DNA of 64,000 nt from Beta vulgaris subsp. vulgaris (GCF_026745355.1 NC_079205.1:51198916-51262915); one strand, 5' to 3'; shown: positions 45,444 to 58,400, counted from the stretch's first letter. The notes: generated from the sequence alone by a model not told the origin. Program-made: numbers and translations.

Positions 45444-48400
45444 TCAAATCACCAGTCTCGTCGCTGCTTTCATATTCACTTGGTTCTCCTTGTTCATTCG
45501 GCGCCTCAAATTCCATGATCTCATCATTATTGTTGTCGTCACCAGCATCATAATCTGGTATCTCATCCGGAGCACAAAGAACTGCAGCGTATCAACTCTT
45601 TCCTCCTGGAGAACATCCAAATCAACCGGGGCATCAACTTCGGACCTTGCCTTCGTTTTAAACACAGCCCACCATTGCACTTTATCCCTCCTAAGACTGG
45701 GATACGGCGCGTAGTATACTTGGCTAACTTGGTACGACAATACAAACGGATCATATTTTGGGTATTTCTTGGTGTGATTGACTTCCACAAGTTTGTACTG
45801 TTCATGAATGTTCATACCCTTGTCCGAGTCCATCCAATTGCACTTGAACAAAATTGTCTTATAAACAACCAAATTACCATGGTACACCAGTTCAATAACC
45901 TCCTCCAAAATGCCAAAGTAATCAGCTCTATCAGCAGCTTGTACACATACACCATAGTTCATAGTTGACTTATTCTTGCCATATTCCTGTGTATGAAAGT
46001 TATATCCATTCACAAAGAACTGATTCCACATTCTCACTTGTCTGGAAGGACCCATAGCAAGAGCTCGAGTGACATCGTCACTTGTCATGGCACCAAGGAC
46101 CTGATTTTAGGGACTAAGTTAGTTCATGAAGGAATCTCAATGGTTATAACAAATAATGTACGAAACTCACATTTGTCTTGAACCAACTAGGGAACTCGGC
46201 TTCGCATTTGCTCCACACATCATCCTTAGCAATGTTCGGTCTTGAATTGACAATATAATCCTCGAATCGCCTTGAGTAAGTAATGTCACACACGTTAGGC
46301 AAAGGACAAGTAGAATTAACACAATGGGTCTACAACTTCTCCCAAATTACCTTTCATAATCACTTAAGATGCCACTGTTTGCAAGTACGTAAAGATGTGC
46401 TCGATCGTACTCCTTGTCTTGCAACCATCGCAAACGTCCATCTGTTCCCGGTCGACCGCAGTCTTCCCTGAACAACTCGGGGACACCAAGACCATGTGTG
46501 CTGAACATCAGGATTGACATTTCTTCCTAAGTCCCTTGATTTTGTGTCAACCCCGGGCTGAAAGTAGTTGGAGCAGAAGTTCGCTGTCTCCTCAGTTAGG
46601 TAGGCATTGCATATTGAACCTTCAACACGTGCTTTGTTTCCCACTTTACGTTTTAAGTGGTTAAGCAACCTGTCAGTAAGGTGAGGATTAGCACTTTATG
46701 TATGAATTCAGTATTATATGACACTTAAAACAAATCCAGTTACCTTTCGAAAGGGTACATCCACCTATACTGGACGGGGCCACCAACTTTTGCTTCATAA
46801 GGCAAGTGAACCGGCAAGTGCTCCATTGAATTAAAAAATGATGGAGGAAAGATTTTTTCAACTTGCATAAGATCTCAGCGATGTTGTTCTCTAAGCGCTT
46901 CATCTCACTGACTTTGATTGTGGACGCACACAAGTCTCGAAAGAATTGACTTATTTCGGTTATCGCCTTCCAAACATGCAAAGGAAGCAATTCTTTTAGA
47001 CCAACCGGCAACACTTCTCCATGAATACATGACAGTCATGTCTCTTCAATCCTTGCAATTTATAACTGAGATCCACACATCTACTCAAGTTCGATGCAAA
47101 GCCATATGGAAACTTCAACTAACGTACCCACTCACAAAATACCTTTTTCTGAGCCTTGTCGAGTGTGTAAGGTGCTTTAGGCTTGCCAAATTCCCCACAC
47201 CATCATCAACAAGCTCCAGTTCCCGACGTTTGCAAACACGTGCCATGCCTTTCTTGCACTAAGGGTGTCTGAAGTTTGACCCTTCACATCCATCACAGTG
47301 TTAATGAGTTGGTCGAAAAAATTCTTCTCAACATGCATGACATCTAAGTTGTGACGGATAATCAAATCTTTCCAATATGGAAGCTCCCACAAAATATTCT
47401 GTTTCAACCAACCTTTTTATCCTTCTTCAATCGGTTCAGCGCCTCGGGACCATCAGTTGCTTTAGGTAAGTCTTTCACGCACTGCCACAGTTCCTCTCCA
47501 GACATTATGTGAGGAGCTACGCCATTCTCAACCCTATTCTTACAAAAAGCAGTCTTATTCTTTCGAAATGGGTGGTCAGAATGAAGAAATTGTCGATGAC
47601 AATCGAACCATGTCACTTTACCCCCATGTTCAAGCCAGAATGCCTTACTTTTATCCATGCAATAAGGCATGCCTTCTTTCCAGCAGTAGACCATCCGGAC
47701 AACATACCATACGCAGGAAAGTCACTAATTGTCCAAAGCAGCGCTGCTCGAAGGTTGAAATTTTGCTTCCTTGAAACATCATAGGTCATAGCCCCAATAT
47801 GCCACAACTGCTTCAATCTTCAACTAGAGGTTGCATAAACACATCCAAGTTTGCTTTGGGATTTTTAGGCCCGGAACGAGCAAAGAAAGAAACATGAATG
47901 GTTTCTTCATGCACATGGATGGAGGCAAATTGTATGGTGTGAGGATAACTGGCCAGCATGAATATTGCCCTCCGAACTTACCATATGGAGAAAATCCGTC
48001 GGTGCAGCCCGAGTCTAACATTTCGAGCCTCAGGCGAAATCGGGAAAGGTTCTATCAAAGTGTTTCCATGCTTCACTGTCACTTGGATGTGCTAAGGTAC
48101 CTTGCATTCGAGGATTGTCGGCATGCCATGTCATTTCTGAGAGATGTTCTTAGTTGCAAACAACCTCTGCAACCTCGGTGTGATTGGAAAGTAGATTAAC
48201 ACTTTTGCAGGAATAAGCTTGCCCTTAGAAGTTTTCTTGTACCGATCACTACCGCATACACTACACTTATCTAAGTGAGCATCGCCCTTCCAAAAACATA
48301 CAACCTTTAGGACATGCATGTATCCTCTCATGAGCAAGCTCCAAACCCTTTAGAACTTTCTTTGTCTCGTAGAAAGTTTTTCCCATGTTGTTGTTCTGGG

Positions 48401-48940
48401 GTATCACCTCATTCAATAAACTAAGAAACCCATCAACACACCTGTGTGGTAGGTTATACTCACACTTTAAACTTATGATTCTAGAAGCCATCTCCAGCAC
48501 GGACATCTTGCTCCCTTCATACAAGGGATTCTCGGCCGCCTTGAGAAGGTCGAAAAACTTCTTTGCTTCACCATTCGTTCTTCTTCAACTGAGTTTGAAC
48601 CGGCAAGCATAGCATGATCTTCAGTATTCCCTAAAGCATCCACAACCATATCCATATACGGATTTGACTGAGCGAAGATGAGGAGGACCCCGAACACGTT
48701 CACCATGACATAACCAGTCAAAGTAATTCGGTTTAAAACCCTTACTGTACAAATGTACTTTGACCGTGTCCACATCCAAGTAACGCAAGTTATTACACTC
48801 ATGCATGGCATTTTATCTTCTCACCGTCATTTAAATGTGGATGTTGTAAACAAAACTCAATGAAATTATCAACTCCTTTCACAAACTCAGTTCTAAGGGA
48901 ACGCCCATCAAGTCTGTTATACATCCATGCCAGCTACGTT
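45444..48940 (-). pseudogene. CACTA TNP2-type transposase
   Basis: Typical plant CACTA order on the minus strand. N-terminus MYNRLDGRSLRTEFVKGV (about 48920) and LRYLDVDTVKVHLYSKGF, FDWLCHGE (48621-48806). Transposase family tnp2 core (47177-48524): MSVLEMASRIISLKCEYN, KVVCFWKG..CSVCGSDRYK, KAFWLEHGGKVTWFDCHRQF, DHPFRKNKTAF, HNLDVMHVEKNFFDQLINT. DUF4218-like part (46360-47014): LPVGLKELLPLHVWKAI, ISQFFRDLCA. DUF4216-like part (45444-46088): NGYNFHTQEYGKNKSTMNYG, NWMDSDKGMN, ASQVYYAPYPS-like. The parts lie in different frames; some breaks may be introns (an exon boundary near 46690 is plausible) but others are stops or frameshifts. The family excises and reinserts the element. Confidence 0.85.
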
Positions 48941-49049
48941 TCTTCCTTTTCATAATTTAAAACTCTACATACAACTAGAAAATATCAATTCACTATATTC
49001 ACTACTTGTTAATAGAAGTACGTAAGATATGTAGTAGACAAGTTGATGA

Positions 49050-49505
49050 ACAACACCAATACTAAACATGTTCTTTTATCAACAACACTTAACATATTCA
49101 ATTATCAACAACAACACTTAACATATTTAATTATCAACAACAACACTTAACATATTTAATTATCAACAACAACAACACTTAACATGTTCAATTATCAACA
49201 ACAAATTCACTTAACAACAATAACAAATTCACTAAACAACAACAACAATACAATTAACAACAGCAACAACAAATTCACTAAACAACAACAATACAATTAA
49301 CAACAACAACAACAAATTCACTAAACAACAACAACAATACAATTAAAAACAACAACAACAATACAATTAAAAACAACAACAGCAAATTCACTAAACAACA
49401 ACAACAACAATACAATTAAAAACAACAACAAATTCACTAAACAACAACAACAATACAATTAAAAACAACAACAAATTTACTAAACAACAACAACAATACA
49501 ATTAA

Positions 49506-49542
<37 letters not shown>

Positions 49543-49600
49543 CATCACACACCACAACAACCACTATCAACAACAACAACTATACATCAAAAATACCAAA
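49050..49600. repeat. CAA-rich microsatellite region
   Basis: Interrupted (CAA)n with recurring ACACTTAACATATTTAATTA and AAATTCACTAAACAACAACA words, upstream of the CACTA transposase gene on its 5' side. Confidence 0.85.
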
Positions 49601-49964
49601 ACCCCAATTAACAACAAGAAATTCAAGCCAAAAATCAACAAAACTAAAGTATAAATCCATACCTTAAACCACTGTAGAAGAAAGAGAAAAGGTGGCGGCG
49701 GCGCGCACAGCGGCGGGGCGCCGGTGATGGGCTTCAGCCGTAGGCCACGTGAAGAGAGAGAGAGAAAGCAACGGCGCCACGTGAAGAGAGAGAGAAAGCA
49801 GCAGCGAGTGCGGCGGCGTCGCGAGTCCGGCAGCGGTGGGAGTGTCCGGCGACAGGAGGTAGAGATTCGCCGGCGAAATATGGAGGTTAGGTTTTTCGTT
49901 GTAGCGATTTGGTGAAGGTGTGTGGTCGAAAAATTCTAGGAAGGGACGAAGTATTCTTAGTATA

Positions 49965-50195
49965 TCCGCGCCATTAGCGTCCGCTTAGGGACTTTACCGT
50001 CCGCCTAACGGACGCTAATTTACGTCTGCCACAAAATCGGACGCTAATGTCCTTTAGCGGACGCTAAGTGGCGTCTGATATATAGACGGACGGTAAATCA
50101 GACGCTATTTACTGTCTGATTGGAAATCGGACGGTATTTCGACGTATACCGTCGGCTTTGTTAGACGGACGCTAAAGGCAGACGCTAAATACACG
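49965..50195. repeat. Subterminal repeats, right end of CACTA
   Basis: About twelve copies of GGACGCTA-type words in both orientations. Mirror of the left end. Confidence 0.85.
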
Positions 50196-50379
50196 CATTC
50201 TTGTTGTGAAAATAAGAAATATATAAAATATTAAGTTCGGATTAGATTCAAAATAAGCTAAGTGCGAGATACAAATTATAAATTTAGATTCGATATACCT
50301 CTTACTACCGAATTTCAAATCTCTCTAGTTATTTGAAGTTGCACCCTATCCATTTTTTTTGTTGCGCAAGTCATTGAAT

Positions 50380-51361
50380 ATATCACAATCTGCTCTACTT
50401 AGCTTGGTGTAATATTTACGGTCCTTGAAATCGGTATATCCAACTCATATAATTGGATGAAATTTTGGAGTGTGAATGCAGAAACCATAATAGCCAATTG
50501 ATACAGGACATCCATATTCGGCATGTTTGACAATATTTTCCATCACTTTTTAAGGGTTCCAAAACATCTTTCAATTGTAGTACGGAGAGATGAGTGACGA
50601 TAATTAAAGTTTTCTAACATGCCTTCTGGAGTGGGCCATTTTGAAATTTGGGGAATATGATATCTTATATTTTTATCTTTAAATGGATTCAAGTATCAAA
50701 TAGTATTTGGATATTCAACATCTACCAAATAGTATTTTCCTGTTAAAAAAATGAGAATGTAAATATTTTTTTTCTTATATCATAGTTGCAGTAAAACAAA
50801 CTTTTTTACTAATTCATACCTGCAGGGGGATGTGGAAATTGTAATTTTGGTTCACTTATGCAATGACTCCAAACTGTGATATCATGAGCACTCCCTTCAA
50901 ATCCAACATTGACGAAAGTGAATAATCTATCAAACGAACATGCAGCCAAAACATTCGACGTTTTGTTTCCTTAATTTGCGTCCCCGAAATGCTACTACCA
51001 TCATTGTCGCTTACAAGTGCATTTATATGAGTCTCATCTAGAGCTCCAACACAATCCTTAAAGCATGACAACAAATAATGCATTATTGCCATTCTAGATA
51101 GAAGATATTATATGCAAGTAATGCAGTGTAAAATTATAAGATGGTGTGAAGTGTTACCTTAAAGAATGGCCAATATAGTTGGTTTTGCACTATTTGTGCA
51201 GGCACTTCATTCAAATCTTGATATGGTCTTATGATCTTAGTAGACATATGAACCATTGCTTTCAATACTTGTTTAAAATAGAAACCAACAATTGTTGCAA
51301 TTGAATGTTGAAATCGATCAGCAACATCACGATAGGAACTTCCGTTAGCCATAATTTTCAT
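50380..51361 (-). pseudogene. PIF/Harbinger transposase pseudogene
   Basis: N-terminal segment (51134-51361) SYRDVADRFQHSIATIVGFYF and YQDLNEVPAQI. Catalytic segment (50856-51092) FKDCVGALDETHINALVS with the first Asp. C-terminal segment (about 50520-50680) YRHSSLRTTIERCFGTLKK with the catalytic Glu and ILSNMPNMDVLYQLAIM. The family cuts and pastes at TWA sites. Stops and a frameshift after LHVRLIDYSL separate the blocks. The 50-bp gap between the first two may be an intron. The partner Myb-like protein of PIF elements is not present. Confidence 0.85.
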
Positions 51362-51612
51362 TTTATTGCATAATAGTGAATTACAAAGTAATAATATAAT
51401 AGTAATAATAAATTTTATAAAAAATAAGATCTTGTAAATCAGATCAGACCATATAAGAAAAAATAAGTTTAGATCAGAACAGATAAATTCAGATCAAAAA
51501 ATTTCAGGTGAACTAAACATAGCTTAAGTAGACAAAGTTTTTTCCTTTTATAAATTTCGGGTAGTATATTATTTTCGCACCGAGTTACGCAGTTTTTCCA
51601 CAGATCTAGTAA

Positions 51613-52130
51613 GAGGAATGACAAACCTCTTTTTGCTAAATATTTGCAAACATCTAGCAGATAAAGAGGAATAAAACACTATTTATATTTCATGAACACT
51701 ATTTGTTAGTTGCATGAACACTATTTTTAGTTACACGAACACTAGTTTTAGTAGCATGAACACTATTTTTTAGCATCGGAATTTTCGCGACTACTTTTTG
51801 GTTTGACTGACACTCTGCAATTTTCGAGATAACTTTTTGGTGATATGGGTCCCATGAAATAGAAGATAAATAAAACACTATTTTATATTTCATGAACACT
51901 ATTTGTTAGTTGCATGAACAATATTTTTAGTTACACGAACACTAGTTTAGTAGCATGAACACTATTTTTTAGCATCGGAATCTTCACGACTACTTTTTGG
52001 TTTGACTGACACTTTGCAATTTTCGAGATAACTTTTTTGTTTGACTGACAACTATTTCCTATATATATTGACAGTTTTACCCCTGCTAGATGTTTGCAAA
52101 CATCTAACAAAAAGAGGTTTATCATTCCTC
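51613..52130. mobile_element. Mutator-like MITE (518 bp)
   Basis: Perfect 10-bp target duplication GATCTAGTAA (51603-51612, 52131-52140). TIR of about 50 bp: GAGGAATGACAAACCTCTTT against AAAGAGGTTTATCATTCCTC, continuing through TTTGCAAACATCTAG. The interior is a roughly 205-bp direct repeat in two copies (about 51672-51878 and 51881-52060) with ATGAACACTATTTTT words. No coding capacity. It ends 300 bp before the transporter start codon. Confidence 0.9.
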
Positions 52131-52140
52131 GATCTAGTAA

Positions 52141-52430
52141 CCTCCACTGGGCACTGACAAACCTAACTTCACAGTCACCCAAAAGATTATAATAAAGAAG
52201 AGATAAAGATTGGGCCTCCTGCTAAATGCTAATCGATGGGCCCGAAAATAATCAATGATCTGACAAGGATTTTGCATTGGCTATTTTGCTTATAGCCACA
52301 AATGGTACCTAACTCTTTCAAAATGTCCAAACAGTTAAAAAGAATTAACAAATAGTTATATCCATCTTTTTTCCTGAAAAAGAAGAGAAAGTATAGTTCA
52401 TTTGCTTGTTGTTTGGCAGAAGACAGAAAA
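52141..52430 (+). promoter_or_regulatory. Upstream region of the sugar transporter
   Basis: 290 bp between the MITE and the ATG. No TATA box or motif stands out. The leader and core promoter must lie here or in the MITE. Confidence 0.4.
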
Positions 52431-55400
52431 ATGAAGGAAGAAATAAGAGTCCAACTTCTTTCGAATACTAATGAGGAGAATGTAAGCAATGAGAAGCTGC
52501 ATAAATTTACTGGAGATTCAGCAATTCATCATACGACGTCGTCTATCACTCCTATGCTACTTTTCTCTGCTTTCATTGCCTTTTTGGGTTCTTTTTCCTT
52601 GGGTTATATTGTAAGTTCATTCTTCTATCTTATAATAATGCATTCACTCATTCCATTTGTAAGCAAGCATGCAAATCCAATTATCATAATTTTCGGATTG
52701 AGAATTTGAGATCACATGTTTTGATTTATATCTCATCTTTCTTCATTTGGATTTAAGGTTAATAATCCACTAAGAGCGAGAGAGCTACAAGGAAAACGAT
52801 GTAGTTGGGATTTGATTCCAAGTTTTGGGCACCACCTCCCGAAACTTTAACCAAAACTTTAGCTAGTTTACATCCACAAAAGATCTAATTACTATTAAAA
52901 TAGTATAAGTGACCATTAATTAGATATACATTAAGAATAATTGATTATAATAATACAACATTTCACCGATTAATTTCTAATAAACCAACCTTTTAATTAT
53001 TCTTGAATGATGTAACCTTTATACCCTATTTAAAATGATTTAAAATCATCTTAGGCCTTTTTGGTTGTATATAGGAAGTTATTTTTTCCATGTATTTGAA
53101 ATTCCTAAAAAGTGTAAAATTATGTTTGGTTGATAATGGGAAATAACCCCTAGGTAAGTAACTTCCTCCATTTTGGAGGAAGTAAAACTTCATAGGAAGT
53201 GCAAATTCCCATGGTTTTGCCAACCAAACAAGTTCATATACTTCTACTTTCTAGGAATTTGCACTTCCCATGATTTATTTTGTCAACCAAACAAGACCTT
53301 AAACATTAACTCTTTCATAGAAGTAGGGACATAGAGAAAAGAAAAAGGAATAATGAAACAAGCTGGAAAGCGAGGCTTACCAAACAAATTGATTATCAAC
53401 ACGTCAAGCCTATTAAAAGCAAATACCCCAAAAGGTTGCATATTTCAACAATAATTGAAATATTGACTTATAAAAATTAATCATAAAAGTTGTATTATTA
53501 TAATCAATTGTTTTTATACATTATTGATTATTCACTAGAAACTTTAATGTGAATTTGGCTGCGGACAGAGGTGAAAAATTGAAATATATGGTAATTGACT
53601 AATATAGTGGATATAAAAATTACAGGTGGCATATACATCACCTGTGCAAGCTGAAGTCATGAAAGAACTTAATCTTTCAACGGCTGAGGTAACTCTTGTT
53701 TCTTTCCATATACATATTTTTGAATAAAAGATGGTTACGCGATAAATTATTGAGAGTACGATAACTTTTTTAACTAGATGAATCACTTATATAGAAACTA
53801 GTCTTATATGCACGCGATGCGTGCTTTGATTTCAAAACTTGGTACTTTATTATAGATTTTTTTTTTTGCTAAATGCATCTCTTCAAAGTAATCAATTTGT
53901 TAATTGCAACCCTTTGATTGCAATCTCTTCAAATTACAACCTCAAATAAACCAAACACTTTTAAAGTTGTTGCAGTCTAAACCCAACGTATCTTCATGCC
54001 TTTTGGGTAACAACTTAAAATTGTTTGCTTTATTTGAGGCAGCAATTGAAGATATTGAAATGAAAAGGTTGCAATTAACCAAGTGATCATTTTAAAGGGA
54101 TACATTTGGCGAAATTATTATATATACTCCATTCGTACTATAACTATGCTTACAATTAAAATGTCAAAGATTAATAGTTAGATGAATTTAGATATATTAA
54201 TTTGGCAATATAAAAAACTAATAAAGGTTGTGAGTAATTTTTAATATTAATATTGTGTGATTGAATTAAAGAGTATCAAAGGTAGTGAGTGTTTCAAAAT
54301 TTTCAGGTGAACGTCATGTATACCATATTCTCTTATAAAAAAAAGTGAAGATATTATGTTCGTTTAATTATCTAATGGAAATATTTGACACTACCATTTT
54401 TAACTTGTTTTAAATCGCAAGTTCAAATGAGAAATGATTCTTAAATTGTTTTCTTTTGTAACTTTTCTATTCCATTAGATCATTAAGGGTAATTTAGTAC
54501 TTCCAAATGAGGACACCATCTTCCTCCCCCCTTCCATTATATAATAGAGATAATCGTTTTATATTTATCAGATGAAGTAACATTTTGTTTTATACGAGTC
54601 ATTTTCATTACATACAAATGATTTGTTTTAGGTAAAAAAGTACCTTTCATTTAGAAATGATCCTAATAGACTTGAAAAGTTATCTATTTTTACTTTGAAA
54701 TGATACATTTTGGTTAAAAATAAGTAGTCTACAATAAAATTATTGTATACCCAGTGACTTTTTTTTAGGTATAGTCCATTTGTATAGTTCCAATTGAGTA
54801 ACAAATGAGTAATGAGCTCCAAGATAGTCTCGGGTGCTACAAAACAATTAACATAACTTATACCATACAACTTTGATAAATAATAATTGTAGGCTTGTAG
54901 CAAATAGCAATTAGGCATAATTGTTATTACCAATTCTTAAAAGCAGCTTCAATTATAATTTTCAACGAAATTCCAACCAGAAAACGATGACATGACACGC
55001 TCTAACAAGTAAAAATTAAATTTGATGTAACACTTATACAAGGATTTTGTGAAAAGTTATTTTATATATTTTTATAGTAGTTAGATTTTAGAATATGTCA
55101 TACCAAAAACTGGAATAGGGGTTGATTTTTGCAATTGTTGAAAGTAATATGTCTTAGTTGCGCTCTATTTTAAGAAGCTACGAGGGTTAAAAAATCATAA
55201 TCAATCAAAACTATAAAGGAGTTTGTCATAAAAGCTAAAAAATAGTCTTGGTTGTATGAGTTTATGATAGACTAGAGTGTACAGTTCACCAGGGTATTTG
55301 GTAAATAGTCATCGACTCATCGTGGCAATTACGCCTCATTGTTTTAACTTTTTTAAAAGCAGCTCCAATTATTTTTTTTTTCGGTTTTTTCACCAAATAC

Positions 55401-58400
55401 CCCCGACAAATCAAAAAATTCACAATATACCCTTAATGTTTCAACAATTCACCATATACCCTTGACATTTCATTTTTGCGCACCAAATACCCTTTTTTAA
55501 CGTCCGTTATTTCTCCGTTAGTTTTATTTACGATTTTGCCATTATTAATCCAAAACCCTAATTCTAATCTAACCCTAACCCTAACCCTAACCCTAATCTA
55601 ACCCTAACCCTAACCCTAATCTTAAACCTAAACCCTCACCCCAAACCCTAACCCACCCTGCCCACCACCCCTCCACCCCCAGGCCCAACCCCCACCCACA
55701 GCCGTACTCCCTCCCCCTCCCCTCCACCACCGCATCCCCCCTTCGTCTCCCCTACGTCGCAGCGCCTACCCTCCCCTCCCTCCCACCCCCAACCCCGTAC
55801 CCCAAAAAATCGAAAGCCACCCCCTTCCCCTCCCCCTCCCTTGTAGTCCAGAAATTCAAAAGCCCCCCCCCCCACCACCACCCTCCCCTTCAATGCTGAA
55901 AAAACGCAGACCAAACGACGAGTGGTGTTTTTCAGGGGGGAGTTCTTCAAATTTTTGGGCTACGAGGTGGTGTTTTTCGGGACATTCCGCCATTGTTGAG
56001 AGCTTCAAAGGAGGAAAATGAAGATTGAAGCGATAGAAGGGGACTGGGGAATGCGCGTGAACCGTTTCGCGAGAAATCGAAGGGGAAGGATGGCGGCTGA
56101 GGAATCGATGGGGATGAGAAGGAGGAAATCGACGGGGAGGAGGGGGAGGAGGAGGAGGAAATCGACGGCGAGGGGTGAGGAGGGGCAGCGGCGGTGGAGT
56201 AGGAAATCTACGGGGAGGGGAGGGGTGGGGGCTGTGGCGGTGGAGTAGAGTGGAGGAGGAGGGGTGGGGGCTGAGCTGGATGGGAGGGGGGAGGGTGGGG
56301 CTGGGCTGTCACGGGCTTAGGATTATGGGTGTGTTAGGGTTTAGGATTAGGGTTATAATTAGGATTAGAGTTATGTTTAGGGTATTAGGATCTTAGGGTT
56401 AGTAGTTAATGGTGGCAATATCGTAAATAAAGCTAACGGTCACTTAACATCCGTTAGAAAAAGGGCATCTGGTGCACAGTTTTGAAAAGTCAGGGGTATA
56501 TGGTGAATTGTTGAAACATTGAGGGTATATTGTGAATTTTCTGATTTGTTAGGGGTATTTGGTGAAAAAACCATTTTTTTTTTTTTTTGTGATTGGGAAA
56601 TTAAGTCAGCCCAATGGCTAACCCCTACCAAGGCTACTTGCCTTGTAGGAGCTACCAGCACATTGGCTGGTAAAACATGCAAAGGAAATACCCCAACATA
56701 ATGTTGGGGGTAAGGATCGAACCCCAGACCTCAAGGATCAGAGGGGAGTGCTCTACCACATGAGCTAGCTCCTCATACTTAATGCAGCTCCAACTATAAT
56801 TTTCAGTAATCTTCTGTTTGGAAAACGATGATATGATACACTTCAAAAAGTTAAAAAGTATTTTAAATTATTTTAATGTAATCCTTGTAGATTTGGGTAT
56901 GGGCCGGGCCTGTTCACGGGTTTGGCCAGTGGACTTTGTGCACCGGCGGGCCAGGTTCGAGTCCATGAATGACGGGCCGCGTCGGGCTGGACCTGAAATT
57001 TTTAATTTAGTCCACAGCCTGACCCAGACCCAAGCCCACGGGCCGCGCTCGTGCCTAACCTGTTTTTTTTGGCAATTTTAGACTAAAAACAAAGAAAAGG
57101 GGCATTCGACCCGCGGGTCGATCCATAGGCGGGATGTGCCAGGATGGGCTGGAAATAAGATTTCTTGATTGTGGTAGTGTAAGTCCTATTGACTATCAAT
57201 CTAGAAATAATAGCAAACAATAATAGAACAACAAATAACAAAGCAAGAAAAGAACACACAAGAACTTTTACGTGGAAACCCAAGAATTGGGAGAAAAACC
57301 ACGAATATGCACTAGGAATCGATGAATATTCAAGAAAGATTACAAAATCACTCCAAGAACTCTCTCTATTGCTTTTTCTCTCTCTAATATGTGAATAACG
57401 ATGAATAATGAATTTAGGGTTACAATAAAAGACGTATTAGAGCTTCTATTTATACTCCCGCATCAAAAACGCGTTTTCCGGACTAAACGTCGAACCGCCC
57501 GAGCTGTCCGGGCGAAATTCGCCTGACCGGGCGGGATTTCACTTTTCCAAAACTGCTTGCGCGCCCGACATAAAGTGCTCGGGCGAAATCCGCCCGACCT
57601 GCCCGAGCGAGACGCAGAAGAAACAGTTTCGTCAGTTCTTCGTAAAACAGTCATAACTTTCTCGTTTCTGAGCGAAATTGGACATATGACCTATCGTTGG
57701 AAAGCTCTCGGAACAAGCTATCACCTCCAATTAAAATCAACTCAAAATAATTTATAGATTAAAAGATATGTGCATTCAAAGTCAGTCTTATGTCCCAAAT
57801 GATGTTTTCCTTCTACACAACCTCATCTCCACACCCATACACCTCCATGAGCTCCATATCATGCCATATGCCCAACAATCTCCCACTTGGAGATAGGTGT
57901 AAGTGAAGAAAACTTTATACCTTCATCATCCTCTCATTCATCTCAACTCCTACACACAACTCCCACTGCAAAAGCAGTCTCTAGTCGTGTCCAAACCATG
58001 GCATAGCTCAAGCATCCCATGACAACATATCTCCTCTACACCAAGGAAACTGACATTGAAGTTTGCACCAACTCCAATACAAAAGACATCAAAGTCTACA
58101 CGACTTTGATTCTTAATGACTAACCTCCAAATCATTGCACCATCACTCCATGAACCTACACACTCTCCTACCGGAGGTCGGATCACCTTAGAGACAAGCA
58201 CAACCAAATGAAGATCCCTTCCTCTACAACTAAGGAAAAATAACCACTTCCTCTCCAACCAAAGAAGCACATTAAAGTCTCATCAAACTTCAATAAAACA
58301 ATTACCACCTAAGCCAAAGAAGCTTCTCATTGTTCCAAAAACAAACTCACATTGCTCCCACTCGAACAATACACCCTTTGTTCCACTTAGGATTTCCGGC

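Larger units (their letters stand above)
40789..50208 (-). mobile_element. CACTA (En/Spm) element, 9.4 kb
   Basis: Inverted ends CACAACAAGAATG with AAA on both sides (40786-40788, 50209-50211), the 3-bp target duplication of CACTA elements. About 300 bp inside each end is packed with TAGCGTCCG/CGGACGCTA repeats, the usual transposase-binding subterminal repeats. It carries a TNP2-type transposase (45444-48940) and a second gene of the Transposase_24 type (41385-44903), both minus. The terminal CACAA instead of CACTA is a variant seen in the superfamily. Confidence 0.93.
40465..51524 (-). mobile_element. PIF/Harbinger element, split by CACTA insertion
   Basis: Ends GGCTATGTTTAGTTCACC and GGTGAACTAAACATAGCT with TAA on both sides (40462-40464, 51525-51527), the 3-bp target duplication of PIF/Harbinger. 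Subterminal GATCAGATCAG repeats lie inside both ends (about 40499-40555 and 51432-51500). A Harbinger transposase remnant is at 50380-51361. Removing the CACTA element (40789-50208) leaves about 1.6 kb. Confidence 0.9.
55359..56797 (-). mobile_element. tRNA-derived SINE, tail interrupted
   Basis: The body at about 56590-56778 (minus) has an A box TAGCTCATGTGGTAGAGCA (56749-56767) and B box GGGGTTCGATCC (56714-56725), and ends in a poly-A tail seen as T runs at 55372-55381 and 56574-56589. GCAGCTCCAATTAT (55359-55372) and GCAGCTCCAACTAT (56784-56797) are the likely target duplication. The element at 55383-56572 sits inside the tail. Confidence 0.65.

Noticed and set aside
55557..55636. Interstitial telomere marking a chromosome fusion
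   Set aside because: The tract is short, uses a six-base unit, and is bounded by the TIRs of a mobile element with an inverted relic on the other side.
55648..55950. Gly-rich 100-codon frame on the minus strand
   Set aside because: Compositional frame in the C-rich core of the TIR element at 55383-56572; no domain.
56714..56767. Possible tRNA gene (minus strand)
   Set aside because: A and B boxes are good, but there is no paired acceptor stem and a poly-A tail follows; a tRNA-derived SINE explains it better.
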